A DNA stretch of 50,375 nucleotides from Kangiellaceae bacterium (lineage in GTDB: Bacteria; Pseudomonadota; Gammaproteobacteria; Enterobacterales; Kangiellaceae): NCBI GenBank assembly GCA_026196875.1, contig JAPHTP010000078.1, positions 1-50,375 on the forward strand, read 5' to 3'. Shown here one piece after another: positions 1-7,970 of this stretch. The notes under the pieces were generated by a model. That model did not search any database and was not told where the DNA came from. It saw nothing but the letters and a program-made list of their open reading frames with translations. The position numbers and the translations under genes are program-made. Positions within the stretch are counted from its first letter, which is position 1, and each line of letters starts with the position of its first letter.

Positions 1-161
1 AAAGCATTCAATGGGCACCAGGACTTCCAAAGACTCGCTCTGGAAAAATCATGCGCAGAATATTGCGTAAGATAGCAGCTAATGAGTTTGATAACTTAGG
101 AGATACATCCACGTTAGCTGACCCCAGTGTGGTCAATCATTTAATCGAAAACCGAAAATAA
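1..161 (+). CDS. acs: Acetyl-CoA synthetase, C-terminal end (partial)
   Basis: Only the last 52 codons lie in the window, read in the frame starting at base 3 and ending with TAA at 159-161. The peptide contains [17 protein letters not shown], the conserved C-terminal motif of AMP-forming acetyl-CoA synthetases. Its lysine in SGK is the catalytic residue that Pat/GCN5-type acetyltransferases acetylate in this family. The enzyme converts acetate, ATP and CoA to acetyl-CoA in the cytoplasm. A propionyl-CoA synthetase is less likely, because the tail fits Acs better. A strong hairpin follows directly, so this gene ends its transcription unit. Confidence 0.9.
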   Translation, partial: SIQWAPGLPKTRSGKIMRRILRKIAANEFDNLGDTSTLADPSVVNHLIENRK

Positions 162-172
162 GGCAGATCGAA

Positions 173-199
173 GCGGCTTAATTTTAGTGATTAAGCCGC
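173..199 (+). terminator. Hairpin terminator after acs
   Basis: A perfect 9-bp inverted repeat, GCGGCTTAA (173-181) and TTAAGCCGC (191-199), has a 9-base loop and starts 11 bases after the acs stop codon. The 3' flank is only moderately T-rich (AAATTTAACTTTATT). Function as an intrinsic terminator is likely but not textbook. Confidence 0.65.
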
Positions 200-466
200 A
201 AATTTAACTTTATTAGGTGATAATTTAACCAATTCTTTTTGAATATTTGTTGTCACGCAGCATCTGATCGGGTTACACTCAAAGCGCTGATAAATCAAAT
301 AATAAAAATACTTAAGCACAACAATAGGCAACTCTTTGGCATCAACCGAGTTAGGTAATAACCAGGAAAGGTATTAACTAAGTAAGGTGTTAGCCAAAAA
401 TAGGCATCAGCCAAGTGAAGATCAGCTAATTGTGCGATAACTCATAAAAACAACAGGATCAAAATT
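200..466. other. Intergenic region upstream of phaR-like gene
   Basis: The interval from acs to the PhaR-like gene (162-466) is 305 bases. Apart from the acs hairpin I see no ORF, RNA gene or long repeat. It contains loose partial repeats of AT-rich 'gttaggtaataacc'-like words at about 350-420. The promoter for the downstream regulator should be here, but I could not assign -35/-10 boxes with conviction. Confidence 0.4.
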
Positions 467-940
467 ATGTCTGAAATGAGAGTTATTAAGAAGTACCCCA
501 ACCGAAGATTGTACGATACACAAATTAGCAGTTATATAACTCTCAACGACATTAAAGAACTTGTCATGTCCTATAGTGACTTCAAAGTTGTTGATGCTAA
601 AACCAACGAAGACCTTACTCGTTGCACTCTTATGCAAATTATCGCAGAAGAAGAAACCAACGGACACCCGATAATGACAGCTGAAATTCTAAAGGAATTT
701 GTGCGCTTTTACGGTGATTCGATGCAAGCGATGATGAGCCGGTTTCTTGAACATAGCATTAAGCATTTCATGGAACGACGCGCCGGCTTGAAGAGCCCAC
801 TCAATACAATTCTTGGTGCCAATCCTGTTTCAATGATGCAAAATATTGCAGAACAAAATATGGATTCATGGCATTCGAAAGTTTCTACCATTGAAGAGTC
901 TGAGACTAGTGTTACTCAAATTCCAGTTGGAAGACACTAA
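467..940 (+). CDS. phaR: Polyhydroxyalkanoate synthesis repressor PhaR-type regulator
   Basis: The 157-residue protein begins with the PHB/PHA accumulation regulator DNA-binding domain. The signature VIKKYPNRRLYDTQISSYITL lies at about residues 5-26, and the domain runs to about residue 65. A PHB_acc domain follows (about 68-110). Family members bind PHA granules and repress phasin and PHA genes in the cytoplasm. The start at 467 (MSEMR) is preceded by AGGA about 14 bases upstream; ATG 476 is the alternative. The length is slightly short for the family (often 150-200). No pha biosynthesis genes are in the window, so the targets are elsewhere. The proximity to acs fits carbon-storage control from acetyl-CoA, but the acs hairpin separates the two units. 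Confidence 0.85.
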   Translation: MSEMRVIKKYPNRRLYDTQISSYITLNDIKELVMSYSDFKVVDAKTNEDLTRCTLMQIIAEEETNGHPIMTAEILKEFVRFYGDSMQAMMSRFLEHSIKHFMERRAGLKSPLNTILGANPVSMMQNIAEQNMDSWHSKVSTIEESETSVTQIPVGRH

Positions 941-955
941 ATAGAATTTTCAGTT

Positions 956-1699
956 TTAAAGTTTGTTAGCGACGACCTTAAGTATCTGGATCAAAAGATC
1001 CCAGTACAGACTTTTTGCAAATATTGCGAAACAAACTAACGCTATAGCCCACCATAGCACCACAAGATAGAGTGGCCGTTTCTTGCCTTTTCGGTAAGTT
1101 GCTTCCCAGTATTGCTTACTTTTATTTAGCGCGATAGTGACAGTAAATATCACGACACAACAAATAAAAATCAAGTGATAAGCGGTTTCTTTATTTAAAT
1201 TAAAAGCAGCACCAACTAAAATCCCCGGGATCAAATATAGTGGCGCCCATATCAAACCTGATACTAGATTAACCCAAGCAAAAGTAAATCGATTCATTTC
1301 TGCAATCCCCGCCGCAAGCGGAATTACTGCTCGCGTCGGACCAAAAAAACGACCAACGAATACTCCTCCAATGCCGTGTTTTTCAAAAAATGTTTTAGCT
1401 GATGTGATTAATTTGTCATGTTTGGCGACAAATGGCCACTGTAGAATTTTTTCATGGTAGTGGTATCCAGCAAGGAAGCTTAAGTATTCTCCAATAACAG
1501 CCCCTAAATAGGCGGCGAATACTATAGGATAAAAAGATAGCGCGTCGGCCCCAATCAAAGTCCCGAATCCAACTAAAAGCAGCCAGCCAGGAATTAATAA
1601 CCCAACGATTGCCATAGACTCTAGAAAAGCTACTATAAAAATAATTAGCCAAGCCCAATGACTATTGTTTTCAACAAAAAGCAGTATTGATTCGATCAT
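956..1699 (-). CDS. DedA family membrane protein (SNARE-associated domain)
   Basis: A 247-residue polytopic membrane protein with the DedA/VTT core. Glu27 lies in the first membrane segment (FLESMAIVGLLIPG), the re-entrant region GEYLSFLAGY is at 70-79, and the hallmark GRFFGPTRAVIPLAAG is at 116-131 with the two conserved arginines (117 and 123). These match the acidic and arginine residues known to be needed in E. coli YqjA/YghB. Family members are flippase-like inner-membrane proteins, several shown to recycle undecaprenyl phosphate or translocate phospholipids. Two extra hydrophobic segments follow at the C-terminus. The gene starts 2 bases after the DUF3667 gene stop, so the two are probably co-transcribed. 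The specific lipid substrate cannot be told. Confidence 0.88.
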   Translation of the reverse strand: MIESILLFVENNSHWAWLIIFIVAFLESMAIVGLLIPGWLLLVGFGTLIGADALSFYPIVFAAYLGAVIGEYLSFLAGYHYHEKILQWPFVAKHDKLITSAKTFFEKHGIGGVFVGRFFGPTRAVIPLAAGIAEMNRFTFAWVNLVSGLIWAPLYLIPGILVGAAFNLNKETAYHLIFICCVVIFTVTIALNKSKQYWEATYRKGKKRPLYLVVLWWAIALVCFAIFAKSLYWDLLIQILKVVANKL

Positions 1700-1701
1700 T
1701 T

Positions 1702-2754
1702 TTAGATTTGGTAAGCACTAATTAGTAAAGTAGAAAGAAATCCAAGCAACAGTAAAATCATGTAAATAGTAGACAGTATTCCCCCTTTAATAACGGTCGC
1801 TGTCCAACTTTGCTGGAAGACTTTTTTAAGCGACAAAAAGATATATATGACCATCCATAAGGAAAGCAATCCGCCCACCACATCTAAGGCCGATGTGACT
1901 AAACTCGAAAACACATTCTCTGATGGCTTAATGAATTCAACAACGACCCCAAACACTATTTGTAATATCAATACTACATAAATAAAGCAATGGTTGTGCA
2001 GTAATAAGATTAAATGCTCAATATAAAGGCGCTTGGCAAACAAATAAAACAATTTCATGATGAGAGCAAACACCGGCAAGAGTACAAACATCATGTATGG
2101 AAGAACGTCAAAAATTTGTTTAACCAAAGGCTCGGGATTTTTCAGCCAGTCTCGCCAGTTGTCATTGATCTTTTTTACCAGCTCCTTTGCAAAAGGAATA
2201 TCTTCAACTTCCTCAGCAGCAAGATCAATATTCGCATCCTCTATGTTGATATCCGTTGCTAAATTGGTACTCTCTTCTGGCGGCTTAACTTCCTTCGTTT
2301 CTCTTGTTTTAGAATCAATTTCATTTTTGTTTTTCTGTTGCTCACTTTGCTCAACTTGATTATTGAGTTTAGCGAGCTCAGATGTATCCGTATTAAATTG
2401 CAAAAAAACAATAAGAACTAGACTAGTGATTAAGTAGAGTCGCAAAGGAAGTACATAATGGAATCGTTTATCCCGAATATAATCTAACGTGATCTGCCCT
2501 GGCTTGAAGATCAATGGCCAAATTGTGTGTTTGATCCTAGAGTCGTATCCGAGCACGTCTTCGGTAAGCTCTTTCATTAATTCCCGAAAGACTTTAATCA
2601 TGCTTTTCGCCGACTGACCACAGTTATGACAGTAAGGTCCTGCCAACCCGGTGCCGCAATTTGCGCATCGTGAATCGCTCGCTTCTGAATCAGAGCCATT
2701 GGTAACAGCAAGCGTTTTTTCGGCTGGATTTTCTAGCGTTTTATTGTCACTCAT
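1702..2754 (-). CDS. DUF3667 zinc-ribbon membrane protein
   Basis: A 350-residue protein with an N-terminal zinc ribbon of four cysteines (30, 33, 42, 45 in CANCG...CHNCG). The DUF3667 core follows (LTEDVLGYDSRIKHTIWPLIFKPGQ and then YIRDKRFHYVLPLRLYL, about residues 63-108). Next come a hydrophobic segment, a charged, acidic low-complexity stretch at about 125-190, and a block of four or so membrane helices at 215-345. DUF3667 proteins have no established function. It lies just upstream of dedA on the same strand, probably as a two-gene unit. The charged insert (runs of EQ, KE and EE) makes it longer than the basic DUF3667 architecture. Confidence 0.75.
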   Translation of the reverse strand: MSDNKTLENPAEKTLAVTNGSDSEASDSRCANCGTGLAGPYCHNCGQSAKSMIKVFRELMKELTEDVLGYDSRIKHTIWPLIFKPGQITLDYIRDKRFHYVLPLRLYLITSLVLIVFLQFNTDTSELAKLNNQVEQSEQQKNKNEIDSKTRETKEVKPPEESTNLATDINIEDANIDLAAEEVEDIPFAKELVKKINDNWRDWLKNPEPLVKQIFDVLPYMMFVLLPVFALIMKLFYLFAKRLYIEHLILLLHNHCFIYVVLILQIVFGVVVEFIKPSENVFSSLVTSALDVVGGLLSLWMVIYIFLSLKKVFQQSWTATVIKGGILSTIYMILLLLGFLSTLLISAYQI

Positions 2755-2884
2755 TATTCGCTATTTTGGATTATAAGATTTTCGGTCAATCATACGACAA
2801 CCTGGCATGATCGACTAGCCTGAAATTTTTAAACAATGGGAGATATTGGCCTGGTGCTCAGAGTATGCATACCAGGCATAAAAA

Positions 2885-3292
2885 TTATGCGTCTATAAAA
2901 ACACTTGGGGATACTTTAAATTTCTTAGAAAGTTCTCTCACATGCCTGAGAGTTAATGAGCGTTTGCCACTAAGTACCTCTGAGACAACACCTTGGCTAC
3001 CGATTTCTTTAAGCTCGGACTGTTTGATACCATGTAGCTTTATCAAATAACGCAACGCTAACAAGGCTCCTCCTTGACGCTCGGCCAGGTAATTCCCCTC
3101 ATACTCCTTAGCGGCACGTGCCATCGCTTTAATTAATCCAGCCAAAGGACTATTAGTTTGGTTCTCGACTAGCTCAATAGCGTCCCTAAGATTTTGCAAA
3201 AGTACTTCATAATCTTCCGTTGATTTGGGCGTATCAACTACCGGCGCAACATTGCCCCAATGTTGTACTGCCCTTTGAAGTGCATCGTTCAT
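2885..3292 (-). CDS. HigA-type antitoxin (XRE-family HTH)
   Basis: The 135-residue protein has an N-terminal dimerisation region with helical content and a C-terminal helix-turn-helix (about 85-125: IKQSELKEIGSQGVVSEVLSGKRSLTLRHVRELSKKF). This is the layout of HigA antitoxins of the longer, 'transcriptional regulator' class. It starts 15 bases after the stop of the HigB-like gene. Toxin-first order is typical of higBA. It should bind and neutralise the toxin and autorepress the operon. The family match is clear; pairing with the upstream toxin rests on adjacency. Confidence 0.82.
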   Translation of the reverse strand: MNDALQRAVQHWGNVAPVVDTPKSTEDYEVLLQNLRDAIELVENQTNSPLAGLIKAMARAAKEYEGNYLAERQGGALLALRYLIKLHGIKQSELKEIGSQGVVSEVLSGKRSLTLRHVRELSKKFKVSPSVFIDA

Positions 3293-3307
3293 TCATTTAA
3301 CTCCTTT

Positions 3308-3571
3308 TTAGTGAGCACCCGGTCTAATGTCTTCAATAAAAGCCACTTGCGATTCAAAATTAATTAATGTGTGAACCAAAAGCGTGGTATCGGGGATTGG
3401 AAATTTAAAATGCAAATTGAACCCCCGCATATCGCCAAAGGTTGCACGAAGATCCTGCTCGGAATAAAAATCTCCCTGACTCAGAATTTGGTACCAACCA
3501 ATCAAATGATTATGCGCGGCAGGATAGCGAATCCCCGCTTCAGAGATTCGATTTGTTGCGACAACTTTCAA
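3308..3571 (-). CDS. HigB-type toxin, probable TTG start
   Basis: The coding frame extends up to 3688, but the upstream part encodes a hydrophobic stretch (MAIFIFVIVITVSFF) foreign to the family. I place the start at TTG 3571-3569, because GGAGG sits 6 bases upstream and the product (MKVVATNRISEAG..., 87 residues) then has HigB length. The body resembles RelE/HigB mRNA interferases: an N-terminal helix pair with HNHLIGWYQI, then FYSEQDLRATFGDM, then beta strands ending in a short basic/histidine tail (EDIRPGAH). HigB cleaves translated mRNA on the ribosome. It would be held in check by the adjacent HigA. Catalytic residues cannot be assigned confidently by eye. Confidence 0.7.
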   Translation of the reverse strand: MKVVATNRISEAGIRYPAAHNHLIGWYQILSQGDFYSEQDLRATFGDMRGFNLHFKFPIPDTTLLVHTLINFESQVAFIEDIRPGAH

Positions 3572-3621
3572 TGACAACCTCCATGTTTTGCGTTTAGTTG
3601 TGCGATTTGAGTGACTAACAA

Positions 3622-3771
3622 TATCATTATTCAACTCATTGCGAAAAAAAGAAACCGTTATAACAATTACGAATATAAAAATAGCCAATCAATAATGATA
3701 GGTCAAATAACTAGGTCTCAAAACTGGTATTTATCTACTAAAACCGTATTTTATCTAGCTCAGGTTCCAAA
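3622..3771 (-). promoter_or_regulatory. higBA promoter/operator region
   Basis: A 10-bp inverted repeat flanks this region: TATCATTATT at 3622-3631 and AATAATGATA at 3691-3700. An 8-bp palindrome GTTATAAC (3657-3664) lies between the arms. On the minus strand TTGACC and TATTTT are separated by 17 bases (about 3682-3710), a possible sigma70 promoter. HigA-type antitoxins autoregulate through such repeats. Operator function is inferred. Confidence 0.4.
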
Positions 3772-3888
3772 TTAAACGGTATTATTGCCTTCTGATTTTA
3801 TAATCTTACTCTGAATCGTTGACATTACGTTGCGTTAGAGTAACTTAGCCCTGTTGTAATCAATTTCTAAAAATAAGAATTTGTCATT

Positions 3889-4647
3889 ATGTACCCTTAC
3901 TTATTAAAAGGCGACAGCTTTACTATCGGCACTTACGGTGTGATGCTTGCCATAGCATATTTAACTGGCCGATATTTATATATTAAACAGCTAAATGCTG
4001 CGTCTGAATCCCCAATCAACACTGAGTTGTTAATTATTTCTTTGCTTGTTTTTGGGGTTATTGGTGCCAAAATCATGTTTTTGATTAAAAACCCTGACCA
4101 GCTAAGCAACGATCTAACGACCGGGCTACTAAATGGGAGCGGTTTTTCAAGCCAAGGCGCAATCTTAGCCGCAGTGATAGTCACTGTAGCCTTCGCCAAA
4201 TTTACCCACACGAAACTCAGCTTGCTACTCGATAACGCTGCGGTTCCTGCAATTATTGCCTACTTGCTAGCAAGAATAGGCTGTTTCCTGGCTGGAGACG
4301 ATTGTTACGGAATTGCCTCGGATTTACCGTGGGCTATGAGTTTTCCGGAAGGCGTAGCAGCAACCCATGAAGAAGTACATCCAGTCCCTCTATACGAGAT
4401 TGCTTACTCATTAATAATTTGGCAGCTAATTGTTCGGTATCAAAAGCAACCACGTAAGCCTTTCGAAACGTTCTTTTTGCTTTTCTTTTGTTGGGGATTG
4501 TGCCGGTTTTTAGTTGAGTTTATAAGTGCCAATCCTGTGAAACTCTTGGGAATGTCCGGCTCCCAATTTGGCGCACTAGTAATGTTTTTGATAGCTTCTG
4601 CGTTTTTTACAAAATCATTTTTATCAGATAAAAAAAAGCCGGGATAA
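3889..4647 (+). CDS. Divergent prolipoprotein diacylglyceryl transferase (Lgt)-like membrane protein
   Basis: A 252-residue protein with about seven membrane segments and Lgt landmarks. The phosphatidylglycerol-binding-type segment ARIGCFLAGDDCYG (128-141) keeps the essential arginine (129), and HPVPLYEI (164-171) matches the HPSQLYE-like motif. RFLVEF near the C-terminus matches the second conserved arginine region. However, the catalytic-loop histidine of Lgt (HGG motif) is replaced by SSQG (87-90), and the Asn and Glu of the signature are Cys132 and Asp137. True Lgt transfers diacylglyceryl to lipobox cysteines. This protein is more likely a paralogue with altered chemistry. No thyA follows, unlike the usual lgt-thyA pair. 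The stop codon overlaps the hairpin terminator of the opposing ribosomal operon. Confidence 0.7.
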   Translation: MYPYLLKGDSFTIGTYGVMLAIAYLTGRYLYIKQLNAASESPINTELLIISLLVFGVIGAKIMFLIKNPDQLSNDLTTGLLNGSGFSSQGAILAAVIVTVAFAKFTHTKLSLLLDNAAVPAIIAYLLARIGCFLAGDDCYGIASDLPWAMSFPEGVAATHEEVHPVPLYEIAYSLIIWQLIVRYQKQPRKPFETFFLLFFCWGLCRFLVEFISANPVKLLGMSGSQFGALVMFLIASAFFTKSFLSDKKKPG

Positions 4648-4658
4648 TAATCCCGGCT
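4631..4658 (-). terminator. Intrinsic terminator of the alpha operon (after rplQ)
   Basis: The 9-bp stem AGCCGGGAT / ATCCCGGCT (4637-4645 with 4650-4658) has a 4-base loop and, read on the minus strand, is followed by seven Ts (complement of 4631-4637). It lies 22 bases past the rplQ stop. The stop codon of the convergent Lgt-like gene (4645-4647) falls at the stem/loop boundary, so the terminator also encodes the last residues of that protein. Confidence 0.9.
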
Positions 4659-4679
4659 CAAAAAATTCGTCTGAAAATT

Positions 4680-5075
4680 CTACTCTTCAGTTTCTTCGAT
4701 TTCGTCTTCTTCAATGATAGGACGATCAACTAGTTCAACATATGCAATTGGCGCTTTATCGCCTGCACGGAAACCAGCCTTGATGATTCGTAGATAACCA
4801 CCTGGACGATCTTGGTAACGAGGACCAAGCTCATCAAATAATTTACCCACAGCCGCTTTATTACGAGTACGTGAGAAAGCCAAACGACGGTTAGCAACAG
4901 AGTCTTCTTTTGCTAACGTGATTAATGGCTCAACAACGCGACGTAATTCTTTAGCTTTTGCAACGGTTGTTTTTATCAACTCGTGCTCAATTAAAGAAAC
5001 TGACATGTTGCGAAACATAGCCTGACGATGGCTAGAGTTTCTGTTTAATTGGCGACCACTATGACGATGACGCAT
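4680..5075 (-). CDS. rplQ: 50S ribosomal protein L17
   Basis: The 131-residue protein [20 protein letters not shown]... matches bacterial L17, which binds 23S rRNA near the peptide exit tunnel. The frame extends to a TTG at 5081, but ATG 5075 gives the family N-terminus and has AAAGG upstream. The tail is acidic ([10 protein letters not shown]), a common extension in this lineage. It is the last gene of the alpha operon. Unlike in E. coli, a large hairpin and 167 bases separate it from rpoA, so it may be expressed at a different level. Confidence 0.97.
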   Translation of the reverse strand: MRHRHSGRQLNRNSSHRQAMFRNMSVSLIEHELIKTTVAKAKELRRVVEPLITLAKEDSVANRRLAFSRTRNKAAVGKLFDELGPRYQDRPGGYLRIIKAGFRAGDKAPIAYVELVDRPIIEEDEIEETEE

Positions 5076-5173
5076 TTTCAATTACCTTTCATGTTACTAC
5101 CAGCCTGCAATAGTACTGATATTTTTTGATTTATGTTATTTAGCCTTTGAAACAGTTCATAAGGCTTAGTTAA

Positions 5174-5218
5174 TAATAAAACCCTAATCCCATGAAATAG
5201 GGTATTAGGGTTTTATTA
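5174..5218 (-). terminator. Strong hairpin between rpoA and rplQ
   Basis: A 14-bp perfect inverted repeat, AATAAAACCCTAAT (5175-5188) and ATTAGGGTTTTATT (5204-5217), extends by a T-A pair outside and a CCC/GGG stem inside. On the minus strand the 3' arm ends in TTTTATTATTAA. It could be a leaky terminator or attenuator, or an RNase/mRNA-end boundary. Which of these cannot be told from sequence. Confidence 0.6.
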
Positions 5219-5242
5219 ATTCTTTTCAGTATTCTAGCGGGC

Positions 5243-6229
5243 TTACGCGTCGTCCAGAATACTTGACGGTGGCCAGTTTTCTAATCTCATACCTAGAGAC
5301 AAACCACGTGAAGCAAGAACATCCTTGATTTCAGTAAGTGATTTCTTACCAAGATTAGGCGTCTTAAGTAACTCAACTTCAGTACGTTGGATAAGGTCAC
5401 CGATGTAATGAATATTTTCAGTTTTCAAGCAGTTAGCGCTTCGAACTGTCAATTCTAGATCATCAACTGGACGAAGAAGAATTGGGTCAACTTCCGGCTC
5501 TTCTTTCTCTGGCTCTGCTTGTTTCTCATCTTTCAGATCAACAAACGCCGCCAGCTGCTGCTGAAGGATAGTCGCACAACGACGGATCGCTTCTTCAGGC
5601 TCGATAGTACCGTTAGTTTCCAAATCAATAACCAGCTTGTCCAAGTTAGTACGCTGCTCAACACGAGCGGAGTCTACAACATAAGAAACACGTCTGATTG
5701 GACTAAATGAAGCATCAAGTTGTAAACGCCCGATGCTCATATCTTCTTCGTCATTGTTTTTGCGCAATGCAGCAGGCTCATAACCACGTCCCTTCTTGAC
5801 GTAGAGACGCATGCTCAATGAGCCCTTTTTAGTTAATGTCGCAATGTGATGGTCTGGATTAACGATCTCAACACCAGCTAGCTCTTCGATGTCTGCCGCA
5901 GTAACAGGGCCTTCACCTTCTTTTTGCAAAGTTAGTGTAGCTTCGTCTTTATCTTCCAATTTGATTGCTAAACCTTTGATGTTTAGCAATATATCGATTA
6001 CGTCTTCTTGAACACTCTCGATCGTAGTGTACTCATGAAGAACACCATCGATTTCCACTTCTACAACTGCACACCCAGGCATAGATGAAAGTAAAATTCT
6101 TCGTAGCGAATTACCTAAAGTGTGCCCGAAACCTCTTTCGAATGGCTCTAGCACAACTTTTGCTTTTCGCTCGCCCTGATTTTCCACTTTAATCTGACGT
6201 GGAGTCAGAAGCTCAGTGACATTGCCCAT
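5243..6229 (-). CDS. rpoA: DNA-directed RNA polymerase subunit alpha
   Basis: The 328-residue RNA polymerase alpha subunit has an N-terminal assembly domain (about 1-230, with [21 protein letters not shown] at 29-49). An acidic linker ([15 protein letters not shown]) follows, then the C-terminal domain (about 250-320) containing the [22 protein letters not shown] and [18 protein letters not shown] segments that contact UP elements and activators. The length is typical of gammaproteobacteria (329). AGAGGA lies 8-13 bases upstream of ATG 6229. It sits in the alpha operon between rpsD and rplQ. Confidence 0.98.
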   Translation of the reverse strand: MGNVTELLTPRQIKVENQGERKAKVVLEPFERGFGHTLGNSLRRILLSSMPGCAVVEVEIDGVLHEYTTIESVQEDVIDILLNIKGLAIKLEDKDEATLTLQKEGEGPVTAADIEELAGVEIVNPDHHIATLTKKGSLSMRLYVKKGRGYEPAALRKNNDEEDMSIGRLQLDASFSPIRRVSYVVDSARVEQRTNLDKLVIDLETNGTIEPEEAIRRCATILQQQLAAFVDLKDEKQAEPEKEEPEVDPILLRPVDDLELTVRSANCLKTENIHYIGDLIQRTEVELLKTPNLGKKSLTEIKDVLASRGLSLGMRLENWPPSSILDDA

Positions 6230-6248
6230 ATATAGTCCTCTTCAAGTG

Positions 6249-6869
6249 TTACTTAGAGTATAATTCCACTATTAGATTTTCGTTGATATCTGATGGTAAA
6301 TCAGAACGCTCAGGAGCATTCTTAAAAGTCCCTTCCATCTTCTTTTCATCAACTTCGATCCAAACTGGACGATCTTTCTGAGATGCTAGCTCAAGAGCGC
6401 CAACAATACGCGCTTGAGTTTTAGATTTCTCACGAACAGAAATCACATCAGAAGCTAATACTTTGTACGAAGGAATGTTCACCATTTTACCGTTTACCAA
6501 GATAGCTTTGTGGCTAACAAGCTGGCGAGCTTCGGCGCGAGTTGAGCCAAACCCCATACGGTAAACAACATTATCCAAACGCGATTCTAATAATTGAAGC
6601 AGGTTTTCACCTGTTGCTCCTTTTAAACGAGCAGCTTCTTTATAGTAGTTACGGAATTGCTTTTCAAGTACTCCGTAGATACGACGTACTTTTTGCTTCT
6701 CACGTAACTGTAATCCGTAGTCAGAAAGACGTGGGCGACGGGCTCCGTGGAAGCCTGGTGCTTGGTCGATCTTACATTTATCTTCGATAGCACGAACACC
6801 GCTTTTCAGCATCAGATCGACGCCTTCGCGACGTGCTAACTTTAATTTAGGTCCAATATATCTTGCCAT
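6249..6869 (-). CDS. rpsD: 30S ribosomal protein S4
   Basis: The 206-residue S4 has the N-terminal [16 protein letters not shown] motif and an S4 RNA-binding domain at about 94-155 ([34 protein letters not shown]). S4 nucleates 30S assembly on 16S rRNA. In E. coli it is the translational repressor of the alpha operon, binding the rpsM leader; a compatible leader exists here (see 7647-7821). TGGAG lies about 10 bases upstream of ATG 6869. The gene follows rpsK by 28 bases. Confidence 0.98.
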   Translation of the reverse strand: MARYIGPKLKLARREGVDLMLKSGVRAIEDKCKIDQAPGFHGARRPRLSDYGLQLREKQKVRRIYGVLEKQFRNYYKEAARLKGATGENLLQLLESRLDNVVYRMGFGSTRAEARQLVSHKAILVNGKMVNIPSYKVLASDVISVREKSKTQARIVGALELASQKDRPVWIEVDEKKMEGTFKNAPERSDLPSDINENLIVELYSK

Positions 6870-6897
6870 CTGTCAATTCTCCAGCTGTACCTAATCG

Positions 6898-7284
6898 TTA
6901 CACGCGGCGCTTTTTAGGCGGGCGACATCCGTTATGCGGGATTGGAGTAACATCAGTGATGTTAGTAATCTTAAATCCAGCATTATTTAAAGCACGAACA
7001 GCAGACTCACGGCCTGGTCCGGGGCCCTTGACGAATACTTCCATACTCTTCATGCCCATTTCTTTTACCATTTCGGCAACGCGATCAGCGGCAACCTGAG
7101 CAGCAAAAGGAGTGCTTTTACGAGAACCACGGAAACCGGAACCACCAGCAGTAGCCCAAGCCAACGCGTTTCCTTGACGGTCAGTTACTGTCACGATGGT
7201 GTTGTTGAAAGACGCGTGGATGTGCGCCATTCCGTCAACTACGTGCTTTTTGACCTTTTTACGAGAACGAGGTGATTTTGCCAT
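6898..7284 (-). CDS. rpsK: 30S ribosomal protein S11
   Basis: The 128-residue S11 carries the conserved segments [20 protein letters not shown] and [16 protein letters not shown], and ends in the basic tail CRPPKKRRV. It forms part of the 30S platform near the E site and the mRNA exit. It is spaced 5 bases from rpsM, with AAGAGA about 10 bases upstream of the start. Confidence 0.98.
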   Translation of the reverse strand: MAKSPRSRKKVKKHVVDGMAHIHASFNNTIVTVTDRQGNALAWATAGGSGFRGSRKSTPFAAQVAADRVAEMVKEMGMKSMEVFVKGPGPGRESAVRALNNAGFKITNITDVTPIPHNGCRPPKKRRV

Positions 7285-7289
7285 AGCTA

Positions 7290-7646
7290 CTATCTCTTAA
7301 TTGGTTTACGTGGGCCCTTACGGGTACGTGCGTTTGTTTTAGTACGCTGTCCGCGGACAGGTAAGCTTCTTCTGTGACGAATGCCACGGAAGCAACCAAG
7401 ATCCATCAAACGTTTGATATTCATTGACACTTCACGACGCAAGTCACCTTCTACGGTGAACTTCGCTACTTCGCCACGAAGTGATTCGATTTCCGCTTCG
7501 CTTAAATCGCGAATTTTGCGGCTTGCTTCAACGCCTGCATTACTACAGATCTGTTGAGCACGAGTTCGGCCAATTCCGTAGATCGATGTCAACGCAATTA
7601 CCGAATGCTTATTAACTGGAATGTTAATACCAGCGATACGGGCCAT
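7290..7646 (-). CDS. rpsM: 30S ribosomal protein S13
   Basis: The 118-residue S13 has [26 protein letters not shown] at the N-terminus and the conserved [23 protein letters not shown] near the C-terminus. It contacts 16S rRNA in the 30S head and the bridges to the 50S. It is the first gene of the alpha operon, and GGGAG lies about 9 bases upstream of ATG 7646. In E. coli this start is the S4-regulated site. Confidence 0.98.
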   Translation of the reverse strand: MARIAGINIPVNKHSVIALTSIYGIGRTRAQQICSNAGVEASRKIRDLSEAEIESLRGEVAKFTVEGDLRREVSMNIKRLMDLGCFRGIRHRRSLPVRGQRTKTNARTRKGPRKPIKR

Positions 7647-7728
7647 TTAACTAACTCCCAAATTTCAGTTTCAAGTACTTATATCGTGTCAATTTTGAAC
7701 TTTTGCTGTCAAAACGACTAACGCGGTA

Positions 7729-7771
7729 CAAAAAGGCGCGACATAATAGCCTTGAAACGATTAAAAATCAA
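7729..7771 (-). promoter_or_regulatory. Alpha operon promoter
   Basis: On the minus strand TTGATT (7771-7766) and TATTAT (7748-7743) are separated by exactly 17 bases. A GC-rich discriminator GTCGCGCC follows. Transcription would start near 7736, giving an approximately 90-base leader before rpsM, the position where E. coli folds its S4-binding pseudoknot. The rpsM-rpmJ gap (7647-7821) contains nothing else except a weak ATCTCT/AGAGAT hairpin at 7783-7800. Confidence 0.7.
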
Positions 7772-7821
7772 CCTGTTAATTAATCTCTCTCAATAGAGAT
7801 ATGATAAGGGGGTATTTGATA

Positions 7822-7935
7822 CTAACCTTGACGCTGTTTATGGCGAGGGTCAGAACAAATTACTCTTACACTACCGTTGCGACGAATGACTTTACATTCA
7901 CGGCAGATTTTCTTAACAGAAGCTCGAACTTTCAT
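7822..7935 (-). CDS. rpmJ: 50S ribosomal protein L36
   Basis: This 37-residue gene encodes [20 protein letters not shown]..., ending PRHKQRQG. The zinc-binding set Cys11, Cys14, Cys27 and His32 of the C-plus (zinc-bound) L36 type is intact. L36 is the smallest 50S protein and completes late assembly near domain V of 23S rRNA. It follows secY by 35 bases, as in E. coli, and is the last gene before the alpha promoter. Confidence 0.96.
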   Translation of the reverse strand: MKVRASVKKICRECKVIRRNGSVRVICSDPRHKQRQG

Positions 7936-7970
7936 AGTCTTACTCCAAATTCAATGTCACTTCCGGCACC

